Origin: UBA1738 sp045538755
GTDB lineage: Bacteria; Bacillota; Clostridia; UBA1381
Reading direction: 5' to 3'
Length of the DNA stretch: 64,000 nt
Assembly: GCA_045538755.1 (NCBI GenBank)
Contig: JAZQEC010000002.1
Coordinates: forward strand, 124,001 to 188,000
Position 1 is the first letter of the stretch. Each line of letters opens with the position of its first letter. Positions 7,767-15,944 of this stretch are shown here, piece after piece. The notes under the pieces are model-generated. The model had not been told where the DNA came from, did no database searches, and saw nothing but the letters and a program-made list of their open reading frames with translations. A program made the translations under genes and the position numbers.

Positions 7767-8288
7767 ATGCCCGACATAGATAAAGAAAAATCTTGCTGCT
7801 TCTTCGGTCACAGAAAGATTACTGAAACAGAAGAATTAAAAAATAACCTATGCAGAATTATAGAAAATTTAATTGTAAATGAAAAAGTTGATACCTTCCT
7901 ATTCGGGAGCAAAAGCGAATTTGACAGTTTGTGCCTTAAAACAGTAACCGAGTTGCGAGAAAAATATCCTCGCATCAAGCGGATATACGTCAGGTCAGCA
8001 TTTCAACATATTCCCGACTGGTATGAGGATAGTCTGCTTAAACATTATGAAGGTACATACTTCCCTGAACATATGGAAAACGCAGGCAGAGCATCTTATG
8101 TGGAACGCAATCAGGAAATGATTAACCACAGTAAATTCTGCGTGGTTTATTACGATGAAAACTATCTTCCTCCAAGACGTAGAAACAGCAGACGGGATTT
8201 GTTTGACTACCAACCCAGAAGTGGCACAAAGCTTGCTTATGAATATGCTGAAAGAAAAAACAGAAGTATTATTAATCTTTTGAGTTGA
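7767..8288 (+). CDS. SLOG-domain protein (DUF1273/YpsA-like)
   Basis: The protein has 174 residues. The N-terminal CCFFGHRKI, the following FLFGSKSEFD and the C-terminal SGTKLAYEYAERK fit the Rossmannoid SLOG fold of the DUF1273 group, which binds nucleotide-derived ligands. The region PPRRRNSRRDLFDYQPRSG is unusually basic. Short SLOG genes are common companions of integrases and recombinases in Clostridia elements. ATG 7767 is preferred to the in-frame TTG at 7755, which overlaps the GGGAG site. The ligand and role are unknown. Confidence 0.65.
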   Translation: MPDIDKEKSCCFFGHRKITETEELKNNLCRIIENLIVNEKVDTFLFGSKSEFDSLCLKTVTELREKYPRIKRIYVRSAFQHIPDWYEDSLLKHYEGTYFPEHMENAGRASYVERNQEMINHSKFCVVYYDENYLPPRRRNSRRDLFDYQPRSGTKLAYEYAERKNRSIINLLS

Positions 8289-8309
8289 GACATTTTTGAA
8301 ATATGTCTC
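8287..8309 (+). terminator. Small hairpin after the SLOG gene
   Basis: GAGACAT (8287-8293) pairs with ATGTCTC (8303-8309), starting at the SLOG stop codon. It is a weak terminator candidate because no clean T-run follows. Confidence 0.4.
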
Positions 8310-8377
8310 TAAAGTTCTTGTATAATATACATTATGCATAAAATTTGTCTAAATATAAAGAAAAATGGTGAAACACA

Positions 8378-8407
8378 TTGACAAATCTAACACCAATATG
8401 GTAAAAT
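8378..8407 (+). promoter_or_regulatory. Sigma-A-type promoter of the ubiquitin-like operon
   Basis: TTGACA (8378-8383) and TAAAAT (8402-8407) are separated by 18 bases and lie 56 bases before the XRE gene. No other terminator-promoter pair is obvious until after 20022, so this may drive the whole 12-gene operon. Confidence 0.6.
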
Positions 8408-8462
8408 AATGTAAATTATGAATTCATTTAGTTGGTTACTCTACGAAAAGAGGTTTGTAATA

Positions 8463-9008
8463 ATGGAAGAGATATCAAGATTTTTTCTAACTGAAGAAGA
8501 AAAGAATGAATTTATCGAAGCATTGACACCGGAATTAGCACTGCTCCGGGCAAAAGCAGAAATATCACAAGAAGAAATAGCAAATTTAATAGGAGTTTCA
8601 AGACAAACGTATGGTTCGATAGAGAGAAAGGCGAGAAAAATGTCATGGAATACTTACCTATCTCTTATTCTTTTTTATGATTATAATAAAAAAACGCACA
8701 AGATGATTCGAAACATCTCAGCTTTTCCGCATGAGTTAATTAAACGTTTTAACGAAGGTGAAGAACCGGTTGACTTTGAGTTAAACATGTTATTTAAGGC
8801 GGATACAAAGAACATTATTGATTCGTTAGATGAACAGGCTATCTCCACACTAAAGACCATTTTAATGGTAGAATATTCTCGTTGTAATAATATTTCTGGT
8901 GAAGCGGTTGTTAAGTTCTTTGAGGGTGTTGATTTTACAAAGAGAGAAATTTCAGAAAAACAAGAAGATACAGCACAAGCATTAAAGAACATTAAAAGGA
9001 ACAATTAG
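8463..9008 (+). CDS. XRE-family transcriptional regulator
   Basis: The protein has 181 residues. A Cro/C1-type helix-turn-helix spans about residues 25-70 (LLRAKAEISQEEIANLIGVS, then RQTYGSIERKARKMS). The C-terminal half is helical without a known domain and ends in a Lys/Gln-rich tail. ATG 8463 follows AGAGG; the frame opening at 8418 has no site. The next gene, an ImmA-like metalloprotease, begins 3 bases after the stop, the classic repressor/antirepressor-protease pair of ICEBs1-type elements. It probably controls the promoter at 8378 and so the ubiquitin-like operon. Its target sites were not identified. Confidence 0.8.
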   Translation: MEEISRFFLTEEEKNEFIEALTPELALLRAKAEISQEEIANLIGVSRQTYGSIERKARKMSWNTYLSLILFYDYNKKTHKMIRNISAFPHELIKRFNEGEEPVDFELNMLFKADTKNIIDSLDEQAISTLKTILMVEYSRCNNISGEAVVKFFEGVDFTKREISEKQEDTAQALKNIKRNN

Positions 9009-9011
9009 AAT

Positions 9012-9689
9012 ATGAGCAAAGCTATTAAGAAAATTACAAACCAATTTATAAAACAACATTCAATATCAGTTGTAAATTATTCTACTTTAAGAGACGTGGC
9101 AAAAAGAATTGGTTATACAATTATAGAATTCAATAACATTTTTAATGATAAAGATGTTGAAACGGTTATACAGAATTTACGACTCAGTGAAGCGGTGTCT
9201 CAATCAAGAGGATTTACATATGTAAGTAAAGATTATCGCCTTATTTTTATAAATGAGGATTTAAGCGATGATGAAAAGACTTTGGTTCTCTCGCATGAAC
9301 TTGGGCATATTGTTTGCGAACATTTTACAACCACTCCTATCATAGGCAAGGATGTCAAAGAGGAATATGAAGCAAATGAATTTTCTCATTATTTATTAAA
9401 TCAAAACTCTTTGCGTAATTTAAAACTTACGATTACAAAACATAAAAAGAAAGTAGCAGTAGTTGCACTGTCTTTTGTTGCCATATTGGTTACGATTGTC
9501 ACTGTTATCACTATTAATCAAGAACAATCGTATTACGACAATTGTTATATCACATCGACAGGAAATAAATACCATAAAAAAGATTGTATTTTTGTCAAGG
9601 ATAAAACAACTGTAAAACGGTTGACTAAAGAAGAATATGATGCCGGCAAATATGAAGCGTGCGACATGTGCTTGCCTGACAAAGAATAA
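9012..9689 (+). CDS. Membrane-anchored ImmA/IrrE-like metalloprotease with a Cys-rich C-terminal domain
   Basis: The protein has 225 residues. The zinc motif HELGH is at residues 95-99, with an acidic third-ligand region EEYEANEFSHYLL around 118-129. A clear membrane helix spans about 147-168 (VAVVALSFVAILVTIVTVIT). The remaining ~55 residues carry C178, C192, C217 and C220 in a TGNKYHKKDC...ACDMC pattern seen in small metal-binding modules. Ordinary ImmA proteins are soluble and cleave an XRE repressor. Here the helix would put the Cys-rich module outside the cell and the protease inside, suggesting envelope signal input. That signalling role is inference. Confidence 0.75.
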   Translation: MSKAIKKITNQFIKQHSISVVNYSTLRDVAKRIGYTIIEFNNIFNDKDVETVIQNLRLSEAVSQSRGFTYVSKDYRLIFINEDLSDDEKTLVLSHELGHIVCEHFTTTPIIGKDVKEEYEANEFSHYLLNQNSLRNLKLTITKHKKKVAVVALSFVAILVTIVTVITINQEQSYYDNCYITSTGNKYHKKDCIFVKDKTTVKRLTKEEYDAGKYEACDMCLPDKE

Positions 9690-9721
9690 ACATCTGCATT
9701 ATGAGGAGAAAGGAAATTATT

Positions 9722-10591
9722 ATGGATAACGAAAAGAAAGTTATGTCTGCAACAGAAAACATAGAAAGCTCGGAGAATGTAGTTTTAGAAACACCAAATG
9801 CAACAGAAGAATCATGTTCCGTTGAATCAAATAGTGAAGAAAGAAGATGCCCAAACTGTGAAGCACTGATTATTGAAGAGAAATCTTTCTGCACGGAATG
9901 TGGTACTTCACTAAAAAGTGCCTGCGCAAAGTGTGGTACAGAGTTGCAACCTGGACAACTTTTCTGTCCAGAATGCGGTAACCAAATAACTGAAAGCAAC
10001 TGCGATGGGAATATAGCACAATATAATAAAGAAATTGCTGATAAGCAGAGAAAGAAAGGTAAACACAAAAAACTTAAAATCGTTCTAAGTGTAATTTTAG
10101 CAGTTTTGGTCGTAGTCGGTGGTTATTTTGGTTATATCTATCATTTGAGACAACAAGTTTTAGGATATGCAATAGAAACAGAAAAATATATTGAAGCTAT
10201 AAATGATACCAAAAGCGATCTCTCGGCTGCTAACGAAGCCTGGAATATAGTAAACAACGGTGGTTCTTGGCTTTACTATGGAACATTAAAATCTTATGCT
10301 AGATCGATGTTTTCAACTAACATTTCAAATGCAAAAACTGCAAATTCAAAAATAGTAGACCTCTATAATGATATAAAAGAATTTGAAATGGATGATTCAT
10401 ATGTTGATGATATAAAAGCAAAAGCACAAGAAGTGCAAGATGTTTATTTGAGCGTGTATGATTCTGTAATTGTCAACGAAAGCGGCTATAGCAGTTCGAG
10501 TCTTTCAAATTTATCTACTAAGATTTCAGAACTCCAAAAAATTGTAGAAAATGTTAAAGATGCGTATGGTAACGCAAATGTGAAAAAATAA
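9722..10591 (+). CDS. Double zinc-ribbon membrane protein
   Basis: The protein has 289 residues. After an acidic N terminus two CxxC...CxxC zinc ribbons follow (CPNCEAL/CTECGTS and CAKCGTEL/CPECGNQ), then a lysine-rich stop and one membrane helix (IVLSVILAVLVVVGGYFGYI). The ~150-residue C-terminal region is helical and probably extracytoplasmic. ATG 9722 follows AGGAGAAAGG. It belongs to the ubiquitin-like operon, where zinc ribbons recur in five proteins and may serve as shared protein-binding modules. No enzymatic signature is seen. Confidence 0.7.
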   Translation: MDNEKKVMSATENIESSENVVLETPNATEESCSVESNSEERRCPNCEALIIEEKSFCTECGTSLKSACAKCGTELQPGQLFCPECGNQITESNCDGNIAQYNKEIADKQRKKGKHKKLKIVLSVILAVLVVVGGYFGYIYHLRQQVLGYAIETEKYIEAINDTKSDLSAANEAWNIVNNGGSWLYYGTLKSYARSMFSTNISNAKTANSKIVDLYNDIKEFEMDDSYVDDIKAKAQEVQDVYLSVYDSVIVNESGYSSSSLSNLSTKISELQKIVENVKDAYGNANVKK

Positions 10592-10626
10592 ACCGCATAG
10601 CGGTATATAGAAAGGAACTTTATATT

Positions 10627-11313
10627 ATGGAAAACGAAAACAAAGTTATGCAGGAAGCAACAGTAACCGAAGCGGTTGAAAACGAAGCAAAGCAGCCTAC
10701 AACAGAAAACAGATGCCCAAATTGTCAGGCTCTGCTTGGTGAAGGTCAAACCTTCTGTCCCGAGTGTGGAACTCCGCTTAAAAAACTTTGTCAGAAATGT
10801 GGTGCAGAACTGCAGAATGGACAGGTGTTTTGCGCAAAGTGTGGTCAAAAGACGGATGGAACCGTTGTGTTGGATGCTAGCCAAGCCATCAATCAGTTTA
10901 ATACAAATATGGTAGCTCAACAAAAGAAAAACAAACTTATTCCAGTTATTATTGGCGGAGTTTGCGTAGCTATTGCCATTCTACTTTTTGCTAGCGGAAC
11001 AATCGGCGGTGGAGTGAATTTTGAAAAGAAATTTGCAGATATAGCAGATGAATCATGGTGTGACATAGCATCTGATGGAAGTTATATGAAGTTAGATACA
11101 AATCCATATGATATTGAGGATAGCTTTGAAAGAGATGCATGGAATGCAATTGAAGATACCAATGCAGAATTAGGCTTTTCAGAAGCGTTATTTAGTAAAA
11201 TGGGTGAAACGCGGTCTATGGATGGAAGACAGTCAGACGAAAACGATAAATATAAAGTGACTTGGACATATCACCCGGATAAAGGTCTTGAAGTTATGTA
11301 TGAGAAGAAATAA
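10627..11313 (+). CDS. Double zinc-ribbon membrane protein
   Basis: The protein has 228 residues and the same plan as its upstream neighbour: an acidic leader, two zinc ribbons (CPNCQAL/CPECGTP and CQKCGAEL/CAKCGQK), one membrane helix (LIPVIIGGVCVAIAILLFAS) and a C-terminal domain of about 95 residues rich in Asp and Trp. The N-terminal 100 residues are clearly paralogous to the previous protein; the outer domain is different. AAAGGAAC precedes the ATG. It is probably a second membrane adaptor of the ubiquitin-like system. Confidence 0.7.
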   Translation: MENENKVMQEATVTEAVENEAKQPTTENRCPNCQALLGEGQTFCPECGTPLKKLCQKCGAELQNGQVFCAKCGQKTDGTVVLDASQAINQFNTNMVAQQKKNKLIPVIIGGVCVAIAILLFASGTIGGGVNFEKKFADIADESWCDIASDGSYMKLDTNPYDIEDSFERDAWNAIEDTNAELGFSEALFSKMGETRSMDGRQSDENDKYKVTWTYHPDKGLEVMYEKK

Positions 11314-11347
11314 ATAACAACAAAAAATTTGACAAGGAGAATATATC

Positions 11348-11953
11348 ATGGGAAAATTAAATGTAATTATTGTTGACGCAACAGGAAACAAGGAGCAAAA
11401 GGTTGGATTACCTGATGATGTAAAAATCGGTATCATTATGGTTAAGCTTGTTGAAAAAATCAAATTGCCTTCAACAGGTCCTGATGGTAATCCTATCAGC
11501 TATAAATTCATACATAAAGTTTCCGGAAGACAGCTTTTGGAAACACAGACTTTAGCAGATGCTCATATCAAAGATGGAGATGTATTAAGGCTTCAACCCG
11601 AAATTACTGCAGGCGCAGTTTGCACAAAGTGCGGTAAAACTATGCAAGATGGAGTTGCTTTTTGCACAGATTGCGGACAGCCGATGAATATTGTACAGCA
11701 ACCAAATTTTGTTCAACCCAATTATGGAGTATATCAGGTTAACACAATCAACAAATCTACCCCTGTTAAGGTGTTGGGAATTATTTCGTCGGTAATACAT
11801 TTTTTGGCGACATTTATATTTTTAATGGTAGCTTTCGATTGTTATGATTTTGAATATGCAGCACCATATCTTATGTTTGCGTTTTTCTTTTGTGCCCAGG
11901 GGTTTTTAACTTTAGCAATGACTATTTATATGTCAAACAGAATTAAAAAGTAA
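11348..11953 (+). CDS. YukD-like ubiquitin-like protein fused to zinc ribbon and membrane helices
   Basis: The protein has 201 residues. Residues 1-84 read as a beta-grasp fold of the YukD/ubiquitin type: an N-terminal hairpin (KLNVIIVDATGNKEQKVGLP), a helix (KIGIIMVKLVEKIKL), strands around YKFIHKVSGRQL, and the ubiquitin-like ending IKDGDVLRLQPE. A single zinc ribbon follows (C92, C95, C106, C109), then two membrane helices (about 142-164 and 171-195). There is no free C-terminal Gly-Gly. Conjugation would need a cut, for example near ITAGA at 86-90. It is placed directly before the E1 and E2 genes. Whether it is a modifier or a fixed adaptor is open. Confidence 0.75.
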   Translation: MGKLNVIIVDATGNKEQKVGLPDDVKIGIIMVKLVEKIKLPSTGPDGNPISYKFIHKVSGRQLLETQTLADAHIKDGDVLRLQPEITAGAVCTKCGKTMQDGVAFCTDCGQPMNIVQQPNFVQPNYGVYQVNTINKSTPVKVLGIISSVIHFLATFIFLMVAFDCYDFEYAAPYLMFAFFFCAQGFLTLAMTIYMSNRIKK

Positions 11954-11963
11954 GGTGAATATT

Positions 11964-13151
11964 ATGTCGACGGAATTAGAATTAAATAAAGAGGATTTTG
12001 AAGAAACCAGATATTCACGATTAGAACTTATTCCCTGGTGGAATCAAGAACTTCTACACAATTCAACAGTAATGGTTGTAGGTGCCGGTGCCATCGGCAA
12101 TGAACTTATCAAAAACCTTGCCTTGCTTGGTGTGGGCAAAATCGTTATTGTTGATATGGATAAGATTGAGCAAACAAACCTTACTCGTTCTATTCTTTAT
12201 AGAATGAAAGATGTTGGCAAATATAAATCCCAGGCCGCAGCAGAAGCTGCTATGGAGATTAATCCTGATGTTAAAGCAATATGCCTCAATCAGAATATTG
12301 TTACAGATATTGGTCTTGGTGTATTTCGCAGTATGGATATTGTTCTCGGTGGTCTTGATAACCGTGAAGCAAGACTTGCAATTAACCAGTCATGTTATAA
12401 GGTAAACAAGCCCTGGATTGATGGTGCTATTGAGGTTTTAAACGGTTTTGCTAGAGTGTTTGTTCCGCCCGGTCCGTGTTATGAATGCACAATGACCGAA
12501 ACAGACTGGAAACTCATCAATAAACGTAAATCCTGTGCACTTTTAACGCATGATGAGATGTTAGAAGGCAAAACGCCTACTACACCTACTTCATCATCAA
12601 TTATTGCAGGTGTTCAGGTTCAAGAAATGCTGAAGATTTTGCACAATGACAGAAATCTTCCTACGCTTGCCGGCAAAGGGTATGTGTTCAATGGACTTAC
12701 CCATGATTCTTTTGTCGTAGAGTACCAGCTTAAAGATGATTGTATGAGCCATGATTTGTATGACAATATAAGGGAAATGGATTGGTCTGCTCGTGAAGTG
12801 TCTGTAAAAGATGTTTTAAATCAGGCAGCAAAAGACCTTGGTGATGGTGCAATCATTGAATTTGATCGTGATATTGCTACAACTGCAACCTGTGTTTGTG
12901 GAGATACAAAAGACATTTTCAATACTGTGAACCGTCTTCGTGGCAAAGATATTGTTTGCGAAAAATGTGGTAAATCTATGCAATTTGAAACTATACACAC
13001 AATTAATGGTGAAGAAGATTTTCTTGATAAAAAATTATATGAAATCGGTATACCTTTGTATCATATCATTGCAGTGAGGAAAGGTATGAAATATGTTTAT
13101 TATGAATTATCAAAAGATAAAAACGAAGTGTTAGGAGGTCTGTTTGAATGA
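11964..13151 (+). CDS. E1-like ubiquitin-activating enzyme (ThiF/MoeB superfamily)
   Basis: The protein has 395 residues. The Rossmann ATP loop is VVGAGAIGNE (39-47), followed by VDMDKIEQTNLTRS (63-76) and GGLDNREAR (129-137) as in E1 adenylation domains. PCYEC (171-175) supplies one half of the structural zinc site. C191 in KRKSCALL is the best candidate for the thioester cysteine. The C-terminal third holds another CxC...CxxC zinc site (ATCVCG, CEKCG) and a possible ubiquitin-fold-like region. It would adenylate the Ubl C terminus and pass it to the E2. The stop overlaps the E2 start (ATGA at 13148-13151), so the two are translationally coupled. Confidence 0.85.
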   Translation: MSTELELNKEDFEETRYSRLELIPWWNQELLHNSTVMVVGAGAIGNELIKNLALLGVGKIVIVDMDKIEQTNLTRSILYRMKDVGKYKSQAAAEAAMEINPDVKAICLNQNIVTDIGLGVFRSMDIVLGGLDNREARLAINQSCYKVNKPWIDGAIEVLNGFARVFVPPGPCYECTMTETDWKLINKRKSCALLTHDEMLEGKTPTTPTSSSIIAGVQVQEMLKILHNDRNLPTLAGKGYVFNGLTHDSFVVEYQLKDDCMSHDLYDNIREMDWSAREVSVKDVLNQAAKDLGDGAIIEFDRDIATTATCVCGDTKDIFNTVNRLRGKDIVCEKCGKSMQFETIHTINGEEDFLDKKLYEIGIPLYHIIAVRKGMKYVYYELSKDKNEVLGGLFE

Positions 13152-15073
13152 ATGCAAGAATGAGGAGAATTGCCTCCGACTATGAACAGATTAAGAAGAA
13201 TTTTTCGAATCATAAGAATATTGTAGTAGAACCAATTGGTGAAGAACCTGCCGAAAAGTACAGAGTTACATATTATGTAAATGGTATATACCTTTTAGAA
13301 GACGGCAGGATCGAAACTCTTGGTAAACACATCGTAATTATTACATTACATGCTGAATATCCGAGATATAAGCCGATATGTACTATTGCTACACCTATCT
13401 GGCATCCTAATTTTAGAGATGGACAGATTTGTATAGGTGATATCTGGGGAGCTGGAGAATCACTCTGCGATATTATTGTAAACATCGGTGATATGATTCA
13501 ATATAAATCCTGGAACTCCTTTAGTCCTCTTTCTGCTGATGCTGCCGAGTGGGCTATTGCAAACAAACACCTATTCCCTGTTGGTAATGTTAATTTGTGG
13601 ACCGGCGAGGAAGAAGACGGCACAGTAAAAAAAGAGTTTGATATTGATCTTTTTGATGAAGATGAAGAAACATCATCAACTGAAACTATTCCGGAAGTGG
13701 TAGAATCCGCTCCTGTACAGGAAGAAATGCCGGTTGTTTCAGCAGAAACAACTGTTGAACAAGTTCCTGTAGCTACTGCTATATTGGAAAATGAAGATGA
13801 GAATGACTTTGAAATTACTGCTGAAGAATTAGAAGGAATTGAATTTGTTCCGACTGCAGTAAGAATGCAAGGCAGCCAATATGGAGCAACTGCAAAAGGT
13901 GGCAAAGTTAACTTTAAAACTGTATTAGTCAAAGGCTTATTATGGGCTTTAATAGGCGCATTTATTGGCTTTGGTGTTTCAGAAGTTTCTGATGGTTTAA
14001 CTGGTAATGCCTCCGTTGCAAGAATGTTAGGACATCCTGAAATTGCTGAATATTATGAATATACAGAGCAAGCAAATGATGTTTTAGCCCCTGTAGATGC
14101 AGCATTTGAAAAATACTGCAAAGAACAAGGAATAGATCCTGAATCAGAAAACGCTTTAACAAATTGGTTGACGAACAATACTTCTAAGTATTCAAGTACT
14201 GTCGAAAAATATTTGGAATACAATGAAAAAGCCGAAAATGCATTGTATGAAGCCTATGAAAATGATTTTAATTCTAACGAAGACAAACTTGGCGAAGCGA
14301 TGGAAGGAATATCAAGAACTCATACTGCATTGTGGTCCGCATTAATCGCTTTATTCATCGGTCTTTTCCTTGGTCTTGGAGAAGGCATATACTATGGTTC
14401 AAAGGAAAATGCAATTAAATATGCTTTAATTGGTGCCGGTATATCAATAGTTGTTGGTGCTGTAAGCGGATATCTTGCACAGTGGATGTATGCTTCGATG
14501 TTGACCGATTATTCGTCTGACTTTACCAAAGCTCTCGTAAGAGGTTTGGGTTGGGCAATAATGGGTATTGGTATAGGCTTATCCGTAGGTCTTATCAAAT
14601 CTGAACAAAAGAGAATAATTTTCTGTTCTCTCGGTGGTGTTATTGGTGCATTTATAGGAGGATTCCTATTTAACTATGTATGTGATATCATTCCAAATGA
14701 CATTGTTGCACGCGGATTTGCAATAGTTATTATGGGCCTTTTGATCGGTGTTGGCGTAGGTGTACTTGAACAGTTTGCAAAAGCTGCTTGGCTCAAAGTT
14801 ATAAGAGGTGAATTTGAAGGTAAAGAATATCTTGTATTTGAAGGTACAACAAGTATTGGTAATAGTGGAAAGAACACTATTGTATTGTTCAAAGATAAAC
14901 TTGTTGCACCAAATCATTGCGATATTGTTCAAGAAGGTAGCAAATATGTCCTGGTAGATAAAGGCTCACCAATGGGTACTGTTGTTAATGGTATGCGTGT
15001 GACTCGCCATGTTTTAAAACAGGGTGATGCAGTTGCTATCGGTAACTCTGTACTAGTATTTAACACGAAATAA
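13148..15073 (+). CDS. E2 ubiquitin-conjugating enzyme fused to membrane helices and a C-terminal FHA domain
   Basis: The protein has 641 residues. Residues 1-145 form a UBC fold with a eukaryote-like active site: HPN at 86-88 (oxyanion-hole Asn) and catalytic C95 in DGQICIGDIW. This is followed by an acidic, Thr/Val-rich linker (150-240), a first Gly-rich membrane helix (about 260-276), a helical extracytoplasmic segment (280-390), and several more Gly-rich helices (about 393-412, 421-446, 464-482, 490-510, 520-540). The last ~95 residues resemble an FHA phosphothreonine-binding domain (TSIGNSGKNTIVLFKD, then PNHCDIV and DKGSPMGTVVNG). Active site and FHA would both face the cytoplasm. The Thr-phosphorylation partner is unknown; no kinase is in the operon. 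Confidence 0.85.
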   Translation: MNARMRRIASDYEQIKKNFSNHKNIVVEPIGEEPAEKYRVTYYVNGIYLLEDGRIETLGKHIVIITLHAEYPRYKPICTIATPIWHPNFRDGQICIGDIWGAGESLCDIIVNIGDMIQYKSWNSFSPLSADAAEWAIANKHLFPVGNVNLWTGEEEDGTVKKEFDIDLFDEDEETSSTETIPEVVESAPVQEEMPVVSAETTVEQVPVATAILENEDENDFEITAEELEGIEFVPTAVRMQGSQYGATAKGGKVNFKTVLVKGLLWALIGAFIGFGVSEVSDGLTGNASVARMLGHPEIAEYYEYTEQANDVLAPVDAAFEKYCKEQGIDPESENALTNWLTNNTSKYSSTVEKYLEYNEKAENALYEAYENDFNSNEDKLGEAMEGISRTHTALWSALIALFIGLFLGLGEGIYYGSKENAIKYALIGAGISIVVGAVSGYLAQWMYASMLTDYSSDFTKALVRGLGWAIMGIGIGLSVGLIKSEQKRIIFCSLGGVIGAFIGGFLFNYVCDIIPNDIVARGFAIVIMGLLIGVGVGVLEQFAKAAWLKVIRGEFEGKEYLVFEGTTSIGNSGKNTIVLFKDKLVAPNHCDIVQEGSKYVLVDKGSPMGTVVNGMRVTRHVLKQGDAVAIGNSVLVFNTK

Positions 15074-15093
15074 TATAGAAGGAGATGAGTGGT

Positions 15094-15939
15094 ATGAAAT
15101 ATAGAATTATCAGCATAGCGATTGTGTTCATACTGCTTATCTCTTTTTCTGCATATGCAATTAACTTTACACCTGAAGAGACATATAATTCGGTGGTTGT
15201 TGTATATACAGATACAGGGGTTGGCAGTGGTTTTTCTATTAAAGAAAATATAATAATAACAAACGCACATGTTGTGGGATACAGTAAAAAAGTTGCAGTT
15301 AATTTATACGATGGAACGACAATTAAAGGCAACGTTATAAAAACTGATATTGAAAAAGATTTGGCGTTGATTGAGGTTGATAAAACAATTACACCATTAA
15401 GTATAAATTCAAACAATTTAAGTATAGGTCAGGAAGTATATGCAATAGGCGCACCAAAAGATATGCCTTACACCATGACCAAAGGAATCATATCAGCACT
15501 TGACAGAAAACTTGGACAAAACACCTACATACAAATAGATGCATCTGTAAATTCCGGAAACAGTGGCGGTCCGCTTGTTGATGACAATGGAAATGTGATT
15601 GGAATCATTACTCTAAAAGCATCTGATGCGGAAGGAATTGGCTTTGCAATTAACACAAAAGATATCAATAATTTTATTGAAGGTGTAGAAGTCCCTGAGC
15701 AACAAGTTTCTTCTGAAACCGAAAATGGAGAAAAAGATATATTGCCAAACGAAAATAATGCTGAAACAAATGAAATGCAAAAGACTCTTATGGCAGAAAA
15801 CGATGGATTAAAAATAGCACTGTGTATGTCTGTTATTTTTAATATTATATTAGGATTGTTATACCTTCACATATTGTTTAAAAAACGTTCCAAGAAAGAA
15901 AAAGACGAGTTTGATTTTGAAATTGAAATTGAGGAGTAG
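15094..15939 (+). CDS. HtrA/DegP-type trypsin-like protease with C-terminal membrane helix
   Basis: The protein has 281 residues. A signal-like segment (IISIAIVFILLISFSAYA) is followed by a chymotrypsin-fold domain with the full triad: His in TNAHVV, Asp in EKDLALIEV and Ser in SVNSGNSGGPL. No PDZ domain is present. A polar spacer leads to a second membrane helix (ALCMSVIFNIILGLLYLHIL) and a Lys- then Glu-rich cytoplasmic tail. ATG 15094 is chosen because AAGGAG lies 9 bases upstream; ATG 15085 abuts it. The protease domain faces outward, so it would act on envelope substrates or partner ectodomains rather than process the cytoplasmic Ubl. Confidence 0.8.
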   Translation: MKYRIISIAIVFILLISFSAYAINFTPEETYNSVVVVYTDTGVGSGFSIKENIIITNAHVVGYSKKVAVNLYDGTTIKGNVIKTDIEKDLALIEVDKTITPLSINSNNLSIGQEVYAIGAPKDMPYTMTKGIISALDRKLGQNTYIQIDASVNSGNSGGPLVDDNGNVIGIITLKASDAEGIGFAINTKDINNFIEGVEVPEQQVSSETENGEKDILPNENNAETNEMQKTLMAENDGLKIALCMSVIFNIILGLLYLHILFKKRSKKEKDEFDFEIEIEE

Positions 15940-15944
15940 CGATT

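Noticed and set aside
9722..11313. Calling the zinc-ribbon proteins additional E3 ligases
   Set aside because: Their Cys spacing is that of rubredoxin-like zinc ribbons without the His and cross-brace pattern of RING fingers.
15094..15939. HtrA-like protease as the enzyme that matures the Ubl
   Set aside because: The signal segment and C-terminal helix place its active site outside the cell, while the Ubl and E1 should be cytoplasmic.
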